Assembly (NCBI RefSeq): GCF_035046485.1
Contig: NC_085138.1
Span: 47,713,464-47,777,463 of the forward strand
Direction: 5' to 3'
Source of the DNA: Aedes albopictus
Taxonomy: Eukaryota > Arthropoda > Insecta > Diptera > Culicidae
DNA length: 64,000 nucleotides
Position numbers and translations under genes: made by a program. The notes under the pieces were generated by a model. That model made no database searches and was not told where the DNA came from. It worked only from the letters and a program-made list of their open reading frames with translations. This document shows, in pieces, positions 1-10,400 of this stretch. How positions within the stretch are numbered: the stretch's first letter is position 1; each line of letters starts with the position of its first letter.

Positions 1-750
1 ATTATATAACTTTTTTTAGGTTGGTTCTAGAGGTTTAGCGTGTTCTACAAAGTTTTTCTGCATGTTAAAAGGCATCTTCTGATAAAATGTAATTAATGAT
101 AAATCCCCCTAGAAGTGAGATAAAATTTGTATTTTTCCAAAAAAACTTTTTAGAGGTTTGGCGTCTTCGGCAAAATTGTAGCTCATAATAAGAGAAAAAA
201 CTTCGTAGAACATGTCGAAGCTCCACCGCTTACGGTTTTCGAGATATGGAGCGTTTTGTCCGAAGTACCCCTAAAACTAGTTTTTTCAGTGTATCTTCAA
301 CAGATAAAATCCTACAGTTTTGTGACCTTCTACAAACTTGTTCAGAACGTCGAACTACACATTTCTTCCGAAGATGTCAAGTCATTATACCTTAAAACAA
401 AAAAGTTTTAGGCAAATTTATCATATTTTAAGGTGTACTTTCACCTTAAGTAACTATTTCCGGCGCAAAATGGCGCAGATGGCTCAGTCGGTAGGTGAAA
501 GATTAGACTTTTTACTATCTCTTGAGGGTGGAAACCCTCGTGGGCAATAGTGGAAAAGGTGTTTTAAATACAAGGCAAAAACTTATTATTTTGCCTGTAA
601 TACAAGAAAAATAAATAAAAAATAATAATCAAGATTCCCGCAGTAATTTTTAATGCACTGTGTTGCTTTCATCAGGAGACGCCTTTTAACATGCAGAAAA
701 ACTTTGTAGAACATGCCAAACCTCTAGAACCAACCTAAAAAAAGTTATTT
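1..750. mobile_element. Long-TIR MITE-like element, left edge at or before the window start
   Basis: The first ~85 bases recur in reverse complement at about 665-750, giving terminal inverted repeats of ~80 bp with only scattered mismatches (shared core TTGGTTCTAGAGGTTTGGC). The interior has no convincing coding frame. It carries the short phrase 'GTCTTCGGCAAAATTGTAG', a variant of which recurs in other inverted-repeat elements of this window (41.6 kb, 43.8 kb, 46.8 kb). The left target duplication cannot be seen because the element begins at the window edge. A non-autonomous DNA transposon is the best reading; the superfamily cannot be assigned. Confidence 0.7.
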
Positions 751-756
751 AATTTT

Positions 757-923
757 TATCGCAAAATCATCGATTTCGAACACTGTGCGGTGCAGAAAAG
801 ATAACGACATTCTGCCGTGTGATCAATACGAATCTAAGCCAAGTTGATTCACATCGAGCCCTGATGAAGATCCCAACCACAGGATCGAAACGTTGGCAAT
901 GATCTAAAATAATCAACGCTTTT
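757..923 (+). other. Remnant containing a hammerhead-like RNA motif (861-891)
   Basis: CTGATGA (861-867) is followed by one extra A, a 5-bp stem GATCC/GGATC (869-873 with 882-886) closing an 8-nt loop, then GAAAC and GTTGG. This matches the CUGANGA...GAAA core of hammerhead ribozymes with stem II in place. I cannot form convincing stems I and III around it, and the extra A is not canonical, so catalysis is not claimed. The same architecture with a different stem occurs on the minus strand at 30103-30136. The surrounding bases are probably the decayed end of a retroelement into which the SINE at 924 inserted. Confidence 0.45.
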
Positions 924-1186
924 CCAGGGTCTCCAGTTAGCCTAGTGGTCAAGGCTATGGATCGCCAATCCGGAGACGGCGGATTCGATTCCCGTTCCGG
1001 TTGGGAAAATTTTCTCGACTTCCTGGGCATAATGTATCATTGTACTTGCCTCACAATATACAAATTCATGCAATGGCAGGCAAAGAAAGCCCCTCAATTA
1101 ATAACTGTGGAAGTGCTCAACGAACACTAAGTTGAAGCAAGGCAGGCCAATTCCCAGTGGGGACGTAGAGCCATAAAGAAGAAGAT
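924..1186 (+). mobile_element. Feilai: Feilai-like tRNA-derived SINE
   Basis: The copy starts GGGTCTCCAGTTAGCCTAGTGG, with pol III A box TAGCCTAGTGG near 938 and a B box at 984-996 (GGATTCGATTCCC). It continues through the typical body (GGGCATAATGTATCATTG, then AATTAATAACTGTGGAAGTG) to an AAGAAGAAG end. It is flanked by an imperfect target-site duplication, TCAACGCTTTT, at 913-923 and 1187-1197. Feilai is known as an abundant Aedes aegypti SINE; the family name is from recognition, not from a search. Full-length copy. Confidence 0.85.
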
Positions 1187-1237
1187 TCAACGCTTTTTCG
1201 TGAATGAAAGCCGAAAAATACCAAGTTTTACGTATAC

Positions 1238-2400
1238 TCAGTCAAACCCCGTAGAACTTGTATTCAGAAATTCCTCAAGGATGAGCTTTAGAAATCCTTC
1301 CAGGCATTTTCTTAGAAACTTCTCCAAGAAATTTTCCTTGATTTTTTTTTCTAAAAGTTTCTTATAAAATTCTTCTAGGAATTCCTCCAAAACCATCTCA
1401 AGGTGTTCTTCCAGGGATTTCTCTAATGATTTTCTGAAGAACTTCTTCAACGATTACTACGAAAATTGCTTCAGAGAATTTTGTGCATGAGCCTCCTCAT
1501 GAAAATTTCAAACCCTTATTCTTGGAATCTCCAGAGGTATCTCCAAGGATTTCTTCAGAAACTCCTTCAGATAATTCTTGAAGAACATTCTCATTCTCCA
1601 CTATTGTTAATGTATTTTTATAAGTACTTCTGTTCAAATCTGTGGAGGAATATTCGATAGAATTCCTGGAGGAATATTTGAATCCATCTCAGGAGATGTT
1701 TCTAAAAAGGAACCCACATGAAGAATTTCAAAAACCAACCCTGTAGAAATATTTTCGGTAATCCATGGCGAAATATTACAAGGGGTTTCTGGAGGAACCT
1801 TTGGAAGAATTTCCGAACGAATCGCTGAAGATTTTTTGAATATTTTGAATATTATGGAAAAAAAATCCATGGAAAATTTTTTGAGGTGATTCCATGCTGA
1901 CATTCATGAAGAACTTCTTAAACTACTGAACAAGTCTCTGGTGATATTTCTGAAGGAATTCCTAAGCAAGTTTTGGATGGAATACGAGGAGGAATTTCTA
2001 AAATATGCCATGGATGAATTTTCGAATAATTCATCTATCTAATTGCTGTAGAAATCCCTGGAGATATTCTTGAAAGAATTCCTGGAGGAATATCGGAATA
2101 TGATACATAATCCCAGGGAATTTCCTGAATAAATTCTAGATGGAGTTGCTTAAAAAGTTTCCAGAAAATTTTCTTTATAATTTTATTTAAAAAAAACTTG
2201 GAAAAATCTTTTGACGAAATTCATTTAGAATTTTCTGAAAAGATTCCCGGAGGAATTCGTGAACGTTTTGAAGGGATCCCAGAAAAAATATCTGCAGAAA
2301 CAACTTCTGTAAACATTCCTAGCAAAACCTCATAAGAAATTTCCTAAACAATTTCTATAAAACATTCAAATTTCTAGCGAACATTCAACCATCGAGACAA
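1238..2400. repeat. Degenerate 'GGAATTCCT / GAGGAATTTC' interspersed repeat block
   Basis: The stretch is a loose, strongly diverged tandem of about 12-24 nt phrases such as GGAATTCCTGGAGGAAT and its reverse complement. It yields short spurious frames rich in Leu, Phe, Glu and Lys on both strands. No gene is supported. The same sequence class fills 12.8-14.8, 18.6-18.9, 24.7-27.4 and 60.7-64.0 kb. Period and copy number cannot be set by eye because divergence is too high. Confidence 0.6.
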
Positions 2401-2756
2401 GCCCATCTAATGAGCCCCCAACGAACGAATCGGCACTGTACTTCTGCTGATCTTGGCCTTAAAAATCAATATCGGTCGGGTCAAATTACACCCAATTTGG
2501 TGGCCAAAGTAAAAAAGGCCAGTTGATATCCCGATGGTAAGAGGAAAAGCGAGTGGTCGTCTATCTCAATTATAGCTTGAAATGACGGTTGTTGTTGAAA
2601 CATGGCAACACTGCTTTTAAGGTGTTCCAAGGGATATCAAATCAATTACGGAGATTTCAAGGTCGTTTCAATGGGATGATGGAGGTTTCGGGGCGTTTCA
2701 AAAGATTTCAAGGGTTTTTTTTCTGGAGAGGTTAGTGGAATTTAAGTTCGTTCGGG
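2401..2756. other. No gene seen; decayed repeat sequence
   Basis: The first half is unique-looking. From about 2620 there are phrases of the type 'GGAGATTTCAAGG' that resemble the 3440-3880 repeat class. No coding, RNA or element boundary is supported. Confidence 0.4.
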
Positions 2757-3117
2757 GGGTTCCGGGTCATTTGGCCGAATGCCGTTCGGCCGAAAAATGA
2801 ATGATGAAATGTTCTCCATATCAGCATAACTTGAAAGAACAGCCTATGATATATAGAAGGAAAAATCTTTGATAAAATATTGGCAGCTACAACGCCCTGA
2901 ATGGCAAAACTAGAAAGAATAGCTTATGATTCAAAGAAGGGAATACTTCTGATGACCATATTGACAGTTAGAATGTCAACAACTTCCTCTGAATTCTTTT
3001 GATCATGATTTGGTCAAATGACATTCGACTAAACGACACGTTCGGCCAAATGGCATTCGACAAAATGATGTTCGGGCAAACGATATTCGGCCAAATGGCC
3101 GGACACCCGTTCAGGGA
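2757..3117. mobile_element. Foldback element built of short 'GGCCGAATG' units
   Basis: The left end (TCCGGGTCATTTGGCCGAATG, ending near 2780) pairs with the right end (ATTCGGCCAAATGGCCGGA, near 3090-3108) in reverse complement. Inside the right arm the phrase 'ATTCGNCCAAATGNC' is repeated about five times. This is a small foldback or MITE whose arms are themselves short tandem repeats. The 23.8-24.0 kb element has the same design with a different unit. No target duplication was confirmed. Confidence 0.55.
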
Positions 3118-3439
3118 TACATATTTCAAAGGAATTACGGGGATTTCAAAAGTGTATCAATATTGCGAATTTTTTGAATTTTTTTTTCGCTCTGCTGTAG
3201 CCGCCGAGATCTATCGCAGCTGTCCAACCCCTACCGCAGCCATGTAAATCATCGTATCATTGAAAAAGGTGGACAAATAATAGTATGCTTGCCAAGTGAA
3301 TTGCTTTGAAAAGCAACAACAAATAATGGTATCCGCGTCGTATCCAATGTATCCTTGGACTGATTGATGAAAACTCGATGAAACTGAGCAGTCTGACAGA
3401 GCTGTGGTAGCTTTTTAATGTATCGTAAAGTGGAAAAAT

Positions 3440-3880
3440 TTCTCTGAATTAGCAATTGTATAAGTTCTCTGAGATCCCCTGAAACATCCTTGAGATCTCC
3501 AGGTACCTCCCTTAAACGCCTCTGAGACTCTTGGCACTCTGAAATGCTCCTGAGATCACCTGGAACGCCCTTGAGACCTCCCGGTACTCTCAAAAAGGTC
3601 CTTTGAAGCCCTTGAAATGCCCCTGAGATCTCATGGTACTTCCTGAAACTCCTGAAACGCCTCTGAGACACTTTGGAACTTCCCTGGAACCTCCTGAGAT
3701 CCCTTGAGTTTAAGACCCTAAGACCTCCTGAAGCGCCCCTTAGATCCTCTGGAGCCTCCTGAAACCCAAGGGGTTTACCAGAGGTAACTCCGACACCCAT
3801 TTAAACTCCGTTGAGATCTCCTGGTACTTAGCCGTCTGAAACACCTTGGGACTTCCAGAAACAACCGGTGGCCTGGAACA
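3440..3880. repeat. Degenerate 'CCTGAGATCTCCTGG' tandem repeat
   Basis: Phrases of the form CCTGAGATCNCCTGGNAC and CTGAAACGCC recur about every 20-30 nt across the block. The apparent minus-strand reading frame over it (3249-3800) is a by-product of the repeat and shows no domain. A host gene is not supported. Confidence 0.55.
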
Positions 3881-3889
3881 TTCCTTTGC

Positions 3890-5260
3890 TCTCCCCTATG
3901 ACGCCCTCTGGTCGGCGTTGCCATAGTTACCGTAATTATTACATTTTCTTATGGCCAAGCAGAATTCAATGTAAATTGATAAAAGAGGTTTCTATAATTA
4001 GAATATAAAATAAAGTTATGAAAATGAGATCAGAATAGGATGCTTGTTTGTATTAAACAGCAAAACCATTGTTCATTTTAGGACCCTATTACTTAATTTG
4101 ATATAAAGTTTGCATATGAAGAAACAATGTTTGATAATACTTAGTCCAGGATTTGCTCAACTTTCAGGTTTATTTCAAACATACAAATTATTCAAACACA
4201 TCCTATACCGCCTAGCTACCACCTTTATTCATAGCTACTCACTCTGAAGCCCACAATCATCCAGTCCAAAAAAGTCAGCTCCAATTACGGCGGATCCAAC
4301 GCGCCAAAGGAATGTGATTAATTTCAGTCCGAAAGCACGCGCGAAAAATAGCGGAAAATTGGACTTTGCCAGAGCGAAACTTTCTCCATCTGGCGAGTTC
4401 TTCCCCTGTAATTCCAGGCCTACTTCTCCCACCTAGTACCTCTACCAATAATGCTTCAGTGCAAGGAGGTGGAGGAGTTCCTTCCAACCGTTAGCTGAAT
4501 GAAAGCGAAGGAGGCTAATTTTGGTCGTCCCAGTTATGTAGTTCAAAAAGCGTCGACGGACCAGACCTATTTGACGCTCTGAAGACAGCCCGAGAGAGAG
4601 AGGTAGAAGCGGGAAAATGAGAATAATTACACATAAGAAGCAGATATTCCTCCTACGTTGCACAGTGGCCGAAGGTTGGTCAAAAGTTGCGAAATGAAGC
4701 AATTCTTAATAACCAATTATTTTTATAAAAGAGTCATCAGAAATCATCACTAGGACAAAAAGATTTGTACTTTTGGCCATTTCTAGTATGATGTGCGACC
4801 ACTGTGCCTCCAGCGAAGGAAGCTGCTGGCCGTTTCGCGTGAACAAGTCGAGCAGTTTTATGATTAATTGTGTTATTTTCCGCCTTCTGCCTTCTTTGGA
4901 ACTCCTCGACGGTGGGAAATGGAGACGTTAGCCCCCTACCGAAAAAAGGAGCAATGCAAAACTATGTTCTATGGTGGGAACCGTGGGAGGCAAGTGTGTC
5001 TTGATGGCTTTTATGCGCTGCATCACGCTGTTCTGGAATGAATCAAAAGAGGAGAGAGTTGGAAGGAAGGAACCAACTCCTCGGGAACAAAAGTGCGAAA
5101 AAGTTGTTCAATTTAGAGGTGCCAAGTTGAAAGTTAATTTGATGGCGGAGAAAAGTGCAATTTGTTGCGTCAGGCACGTCGCGGGGTTTAAGCTTGGTGG
5201 GGCTTTTTGATGGACACTTGTTAGGAATAGTACAATAGTACAAGTAGTGATGCTATAGAA
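3890..5260. other. Apparently unique intergenic or intronic DNA
   Basis: No repeat architecture, element ends or convincing gene is visible. Segments around 4230-4440 and 4800-5210 are more GC-rich than the neighbourhood and could be conserved non-coding DNA or exon fragments. The frames here are short, overlap one another and lack clear splice-site support, so none is called. Confidence 0.4.
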
Positions 5261-5271
5261 ATTTCGAAGAA

Positions 5272-5429
5272 GTTGATAAATAAAGCTAGTAGAATGATCA
5301 AAATATACCTCAATTTATGCCTCGCGAATGACAATTGAACAAACAGAACAGTTGATAAATAAAGCTAGTAGAATGATCAAAATATACCTCAATTTATGCC
5401 TCACGAGTGACAATTGAACAAACAGAACA
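5272..5429. repeat. 79-bp tandem duplication leading into a minisatellite
   Basis: The segment beginning GTTGATAAATAAAGCTAG at 5272 is repeated at 5351 with only a few changes (period 79). Each copy ends in GAACAAACAGAACAG. That end is the seed of the 9-bp minisatellite that follows, so the array probably expanded from the 3' end of the second copy. Confidence 0.85.
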
Positions 5430-5446
5430 GACAGAAATAATAGAAA

Positions 5447-6160
5447 AGGCAGAACAGACAGAACAGACAGAACAGACAGAACAGACAGAACAGACAGAAC
5501 AGACAGAACAGACAGAACAGACAGAACAGACAGAACAGACAGAACAGACAGAACAGACAGAACAGACAGAACAGACAGAACAGACAGAACAGACAGAACA
5601 GACAGAACAGACAGAACAGACAGAACAGACAGAACAGACAGAACAGACAGAACAGACAGAACAGACAGAACAGACAGAACAGACAGAACAGACAGAACAG
5701 ACAGAACAGACAGAACAGACAGAACAGACAGAACAGACAGAACAGACAGAACAGACAGAACAGACAGAACAGACAGAACAGACAGAACAGACAGAACAGA
5801 CAGAACAGACAGAACAGACAGAACAGACAGAACAGACAGAACAGACAGAACAGACAGAACAGACAGAACAGACAGAACAGACAGAACAGACAAAACAGAC
5901 AGAACAGACAGAACAGACAGAACAGACAGAACAGACAGAACAGACAGAACAGACAGAACAGACAGAACAGACAGAACAGGCAGAACAGGCAGAACAGACA
6001 GAACAGACAGAACAGACAGAACAGACAGAACAGACAGAACAGGCAGAACAGACAGAACAGACAGAACAGACAGAACAGACAGAACAGACAGAGCAGACAG
6101 AACAGACAGAACAGACAGAACAGACAGAATAGACAGAACAAACAGAACAGACAGAACAGG
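5447..6160. repeat. 9-bp minisatellite (GAACAGACA)n
   Basis: About 80 nearly identical copies of GAACAGACA, with rare point variants (for example GGC for GAC near 5980-6040). From 6160 to about 6360 the array decays into 'ACAGAACAGAC'-like phrases. Because 9 is a multiple of 3 and the unit has no stop in most frames, it creates four long open frames (TEQ, LSV, LFC and CSV repeats). These are not genes. Confidence 0.95.
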
Positions 6161-6364
6161 TTGTGTAGACATAACTACTGGAAGAAACAGAACGGACAAA
6201 GCAGGCATAGAAGACAGCAAAAAATGAACGGATAAAACATGCAGAACTGACAGAAAAGATAGAAATGACAGAACACTTAAGCAAACAGAACAGAAACAAC
6301 AGACAGGACAAACAACAAATAAAAAACGAACAGACGGAACAAACAGAATAGACGAAACAAGTAG

Positions 6365-6809
6365 CGTACAAACAATGCATTTGCAATCTAGATCCGTCTG
6401 TGTTGCTTAGATTCATCACATCTAGATAACTAACTGCAGGCGAAAGTATGCTTCTCTCATATTTTCGAAGAAACATTGTAACCAGACCACCCTGAGCTAC
6501 TGGCCTGCTGCGCTTGCTTCATTCCTAGTGAACAACCTTGCAACATGATTAATTTACTAACAGCATCCTAGGTCGGGAAACTAACTTCCTTACAGAAAAC
6601 ACTTCCACAGTACAACAACTACTCACTCGTTCTGCATGAAAAGAAATACGGGATCCAAGTTATTACCGACACGCGGTAATTAATCATCATTAGACTATAT
6701 TTTTTACCCAGCCAACGCATAACAAAATCCTTACTGCTTACTGCTTCCTCCGCATCATTCAAGCTTCTACATCCGCACCGCCATCGACGCACCCCTCGTT
6801 CGCTAACAG
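6365..6809. other. Unique DNA upstream of a candidate exon
   Basis: No repeat and no convincing gene. The end of the stretch (6790-6809) is moderately pyrimidine-rich and finishes in CTAACAG, a usable 3' splice acceptor for the reading frame that follows. Confidence 0.35.
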
Positions 6810-7320
6810 TTTGCACATAGCGGCCATCTGCACCAATCTAACCCGCATCGAAGCGTTGATCGCCAGTCTAAAATCCATCAAGACGGTCAACAAAACCGTC
6901 CTTCATCGATCCTATTTCAACCGGCGACGATTGCCAGCTCCTGTGGTAACCACTCAGGGACCCCCCGACGACGATCTAGTTTTATCGACTGAACCGACGA
7001 CAACGACAACCGCAGGGGACCATGACTACAGTGAACATTCGACGCAGGCCCCTCAGAACGGGACCACGACTGACAATCCGGTTGACCGAGACTACTACAA
7101 CAGCGACCACAGCGAGGAAACCGTCGAGTACAGCTACTGGGAGTACCGGAAGCGGTTCAATATGCTGGAGACGCTGTTTATGGACAAGGTCGTTGACATC
7201 GGGGGTCCCGATGGGGGCAACCAGGCCATTTATGGCAACGAGCTGCACGCGTCGTACGAGTACGTACGGTGGCTCTGCCGGAAGTACCAAGGTCTGTTGG
7301 CGTGTTGTGACGTTTTGTGA
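6810..7320 (+). CDS. Probable terminal exon of an unknown host protein (partial)
   Basis: A 169-codon open frame ends at TGA 7318-7320. It has no ATG near its start, and the sequence before it offers acceptors at CTAACAG (6803-6809) and CACATAG (6814-6820), so it reads as the last coding exon of a spliced gene. Composition differs sharply from the flanks: it is GC-rich with balanced codon use. Recognisable parts are a basic stretch (SYFNRRRLPAP), an acidic and threonine-rich low-complexity linker (TEPTTTTTAGDHD), then a more ordered C-terminal half rich in aromatic and charged residues (EYSYWEYRKRFNMLETLFMD) ending CCDVL. I do not recognise the family. The linker suggests an extracellular or secreted protein, but that is inference. 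No AATAAA is visible in the ~120 bases before the satellite. A retrogene or transposon-derived frame is an alternative. Confidence 0.5.
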
Positions 7321-7439
7321 AAGTTGTTGACAGTATTCGATCCAGGTTGAACTGTTCTTATTTGTGTAAGTGTTTTGTGACGTGATTTTTAATGCTATGT
7401 TATATATCGAATATTGAGAGACGTATTTTCAACTTTCAC

Positions 7440-10400
7440 AATCTACCATTCTATCTTCTAGCTTGTAGCTTCTCGCGTCTTGCTTCTAGCTTCTAGCTTC
7501 CAACCTCTAGCTTGTAGCTTCTAGCTTATAGCTTCTAGCTTGTAGCTTCTAGCTTGTAGCTTCTAGCTTGTAGCTTCTAGCTTGTACCTTCTAACTTGTA
7601 GCTTCTAGCTTGTAGCTTCTAGCTTGTACCTTCTAGCTTGTAGCTTCTAGCTTGTAGCTTCTAGCTTGTAGCTTCTAGCTTGTAGCTTCTAGCTTGTAGC
7701 TTCTAGCTTGTAGCTTCTAGCTTGTAGCTTCTAGCTTGTAGCTTCTAGCTTGTAGCTTCTAGCTTGTAGCTTCTAGCTTGTAGCTTCTAGCTTGTAGCTT
7801 CTAGCTTGTAGCTTCTAGCTTGTAGCTTCTAGCTTGTAGCTTCTAGCTTGTAGCTGCTAGCTTGTAGCTTCTAGCTTGTAGCTTCTAGCTTGTAGCTTCT
7901 AGCTTGTAGCTTCTAGCTTGTAGCTTCTAGCTTGTAGCTTCTAGCTTGTAGCTTCTAGCTTGTAGCTTCTAGCTTGTAGCTTCTAGCTTGTAGCTTCTAG
8001 CTTGTAGCTTCTAGCTTGTAGCTTCTAGCTTGTAGCTTCTAGCTTGTAGCTTCTAGCTTGTAGCTTCTAGCTTGTAGCTTCTAGTTTGTAGCTTCTAGCT
8101 TGTAGCTTCTAGCTTGTAGCTTCTAGCTTGTAGCTTCTAGCTTGTAGCTTCTAGCTTGTAGCTTCTAGCTTGTAGCTTCTAACTTGTAGCTTCTAGCTTG
8201 TAGCTTCTAGCTTGTACCTTCTAGCTTGTAGCTTCTAGCTTGTAGCTTCTAGCTTGTAGCTTCTAGCTTGTAGCTTCTAGCTTGTAGCTTCTAGCTTGTA
8301 GCTTCTAGCTTGTAGCTTCTAGCTTGTAGCTTCTAGCTTGTAGCTTCTAGCTTGTAGCTTCTAGCTTGTAGCTTCTAGCTTGTAGCTTCTAGCTTGTAGC
8401 TTCTAGCTTGTAGCTTCTAGCTTGTAGCTTCTAGCTTGTAGCTGCTAGCTTGTAGCTTCTAGCTTGTAGCTTCTAGCTTGTAGCTTCTAGCTTGTAGCTT
8501 CTAGCTTGTAGCTTCTAGCTTGTAGCTTCTAGCTTGTAGCTTCTAGCTTGTAGCTTCTAGCTTGTAGCTTCTAGCTTGTAGCTTCTAGCTTGTAGCTTCT
8601 AGCTTGTAGCTTCTAGCTTGTAGCTTCTAGCTTGTAGCTTCTAGCTTGTAGCTTCTAGCTTGTAGCTTCTAGCTTGTAGCTTCTAGCTTGTAGCTTCTAG
8701 CTTGTAGCTTCTAGCTTGTAGCTTCTAGCTTGTAGCTTCTAGTTTGTAGCTTCTAGCTTGTAGCTTCTAGCTTGTAGCTTCTAGCTTGTAGCTTCTAGCT
8801 TGTAGCTTCTAGCTTGTAGCTTCTAGCTTGTAGCTTCTGGCTTGTAGCTTCTAGCTTGTAGCTTCTAGCTTGTAGCTTCTAGCTTGTAGCTTCTAGCTTG
8901 TAGCTTCTAGCTTGTAGCTTCTAGCTTGTAGCTTCTAGCTTGTAGCTTCTAGCTTGTAGCTTCTAGCTTGTAGCTTCTAGCTTGTAGCTTCTAGCTTGTA
9001 GCTTCTAGCTTGTAGCTTCTAGCTTGTAGCTTCTAGCTTGTAGCTTCTAGCTTGTAGCTTCTAGCTTGTAGCTTCTAGCTTGTAGCTTCTAGCTTGTAGT
9101 TTCTAGCTTGTAGCTTCTAGCTTGTAGCTTCTAGCTTGTAGCTTCTAGCTTGTAGCTTCTAGCTTGTAGCTTCTAGCTTGTAGCTTCTAGCTTGTAGCTT
9201 CTAGCTTGTAGCTTCTAGCTTGTAGCTTCCAGCTTGTAGCTTCTAGCTTGGACCTTCTAGCTTGTAGCTTCTAGCTTGTAGCTTCTAATGTAGCTTGTAG
9301 CTCCCAGCTTGTAGCTTCTAGCTTGTAGCTTCAAGCTTGTAGCTTCTGGGTTGTAGCTTCTAGCTTGTAGCTTCTAGCTTGTAGCTTCTAGCTTGTAGCT
9401 TCTAGCTTGTAGCTTCTAGCTTGTAGCTTCTAGCTTGTAGCTTCTAGCTTGTAGCTTCTAGCTTGTAGCTTCTAGCTTGTACCTTCTAACTTGTAGCTTC
9501 TAGCTTGTAGCTTCTAGCTTGTAGCTTCTAGCTTGTAGCTTCTAGCTTGTAGCTTCTAGCTTGTAGCTTCTAGCTTGTAGCTTCTAGCTTGTAGCTTCTA
9601 GCTTGTAGCTTCTAGCTTGTAGCTTCTAGCTTGTAGCTTCTAGCTTGTAGCTTCTAGCTTGTAGCTTCTAGCTTGTAGATTCTAGCTTGTAGCTTCTAGC
9701 TTGTAGCTTCTAGCTTGTAGCTTCTAGCTTGTAGCTTCTAGCTTGTAGCTTCTAGCTTGTAGCTTCTAGCTTGTAGCTTCTAGCTTGTAGCTTCTAGCTT
9801 GTAGCTTCTAGCTTGTAGCTTCTAGCTTGTAGCTTCTAGCTTGTAGCTTCTAGCTTGTAGCTTCTAGCTTGTAGCTTCTAGCTTGTAGCTTCTAGCTTGT
9901 AGCTTCTAGCTTGTAGCTTCTAGCTTGTACCTTCTAACTTGTAGCTTCTAGCTTGTAGCTTCTAGCTTGTAGCTTCTAGCTTGTAGCTTCTAATGTAGCT
10001 TGTAGCTCCCAGCTTGTAGCTTCTAGCTTGTAGCTTCAAGCTTGTAGCTTCAAGCTTGTAGCTTCTGGGTTGTAGCTTCTAGCTTGTAGCTTCTAGCTTG
10101 TAGCTTCTAGCTTGTACCTTCTAACTTGTAGCTTCTAGCTTGGACCTTCTAGCTTGTAGCTTCTAGCTTGTAGCTTCTAATGTAGCTTGTAGCTCCCAGC
10201 TTGTAGCTTCTAGCTTGTAGCTTCAAGCTTGTAGCTTCTGGGTTGTAGCTTCTAGCTTGTAGCTTCTAGCTTGTAGCTTCTAGCTTGTAGCTTCTAGCTT
10301 GTAGCTTCTAGCTTGTAGCTTCTAGCTTGTAGCTTCTAGCTTGTAGCTTCTAGCTTGTACCTTCTAACTTGTAGCTTCTAGCTTGTAGCTTCTAGCTTGT

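Noticed and set aside
469..548. tRNA-like segment (TGGCTCAGTCGG resembling an A box)
   Set aside because: The expected B box is poor (GGTGGAAACCC) and no cloverleaf with acceptor pairing can be formed; it lies inside a TIR element.
3249..3800. 183-codon minus-strand frame
   Set aside because: It is a translation of the degenerate CCTGAGATC repeat, Gly/Arg/Ser-rich with no domain.
5315..6476. Long reading frames of TEQ, LSV, LFC and CSV repeats
   Set aside because: They arise because the 9-bp unit has no stop in most frames on either strand; no non-repeat domain, splice signal or start context supports a gene.
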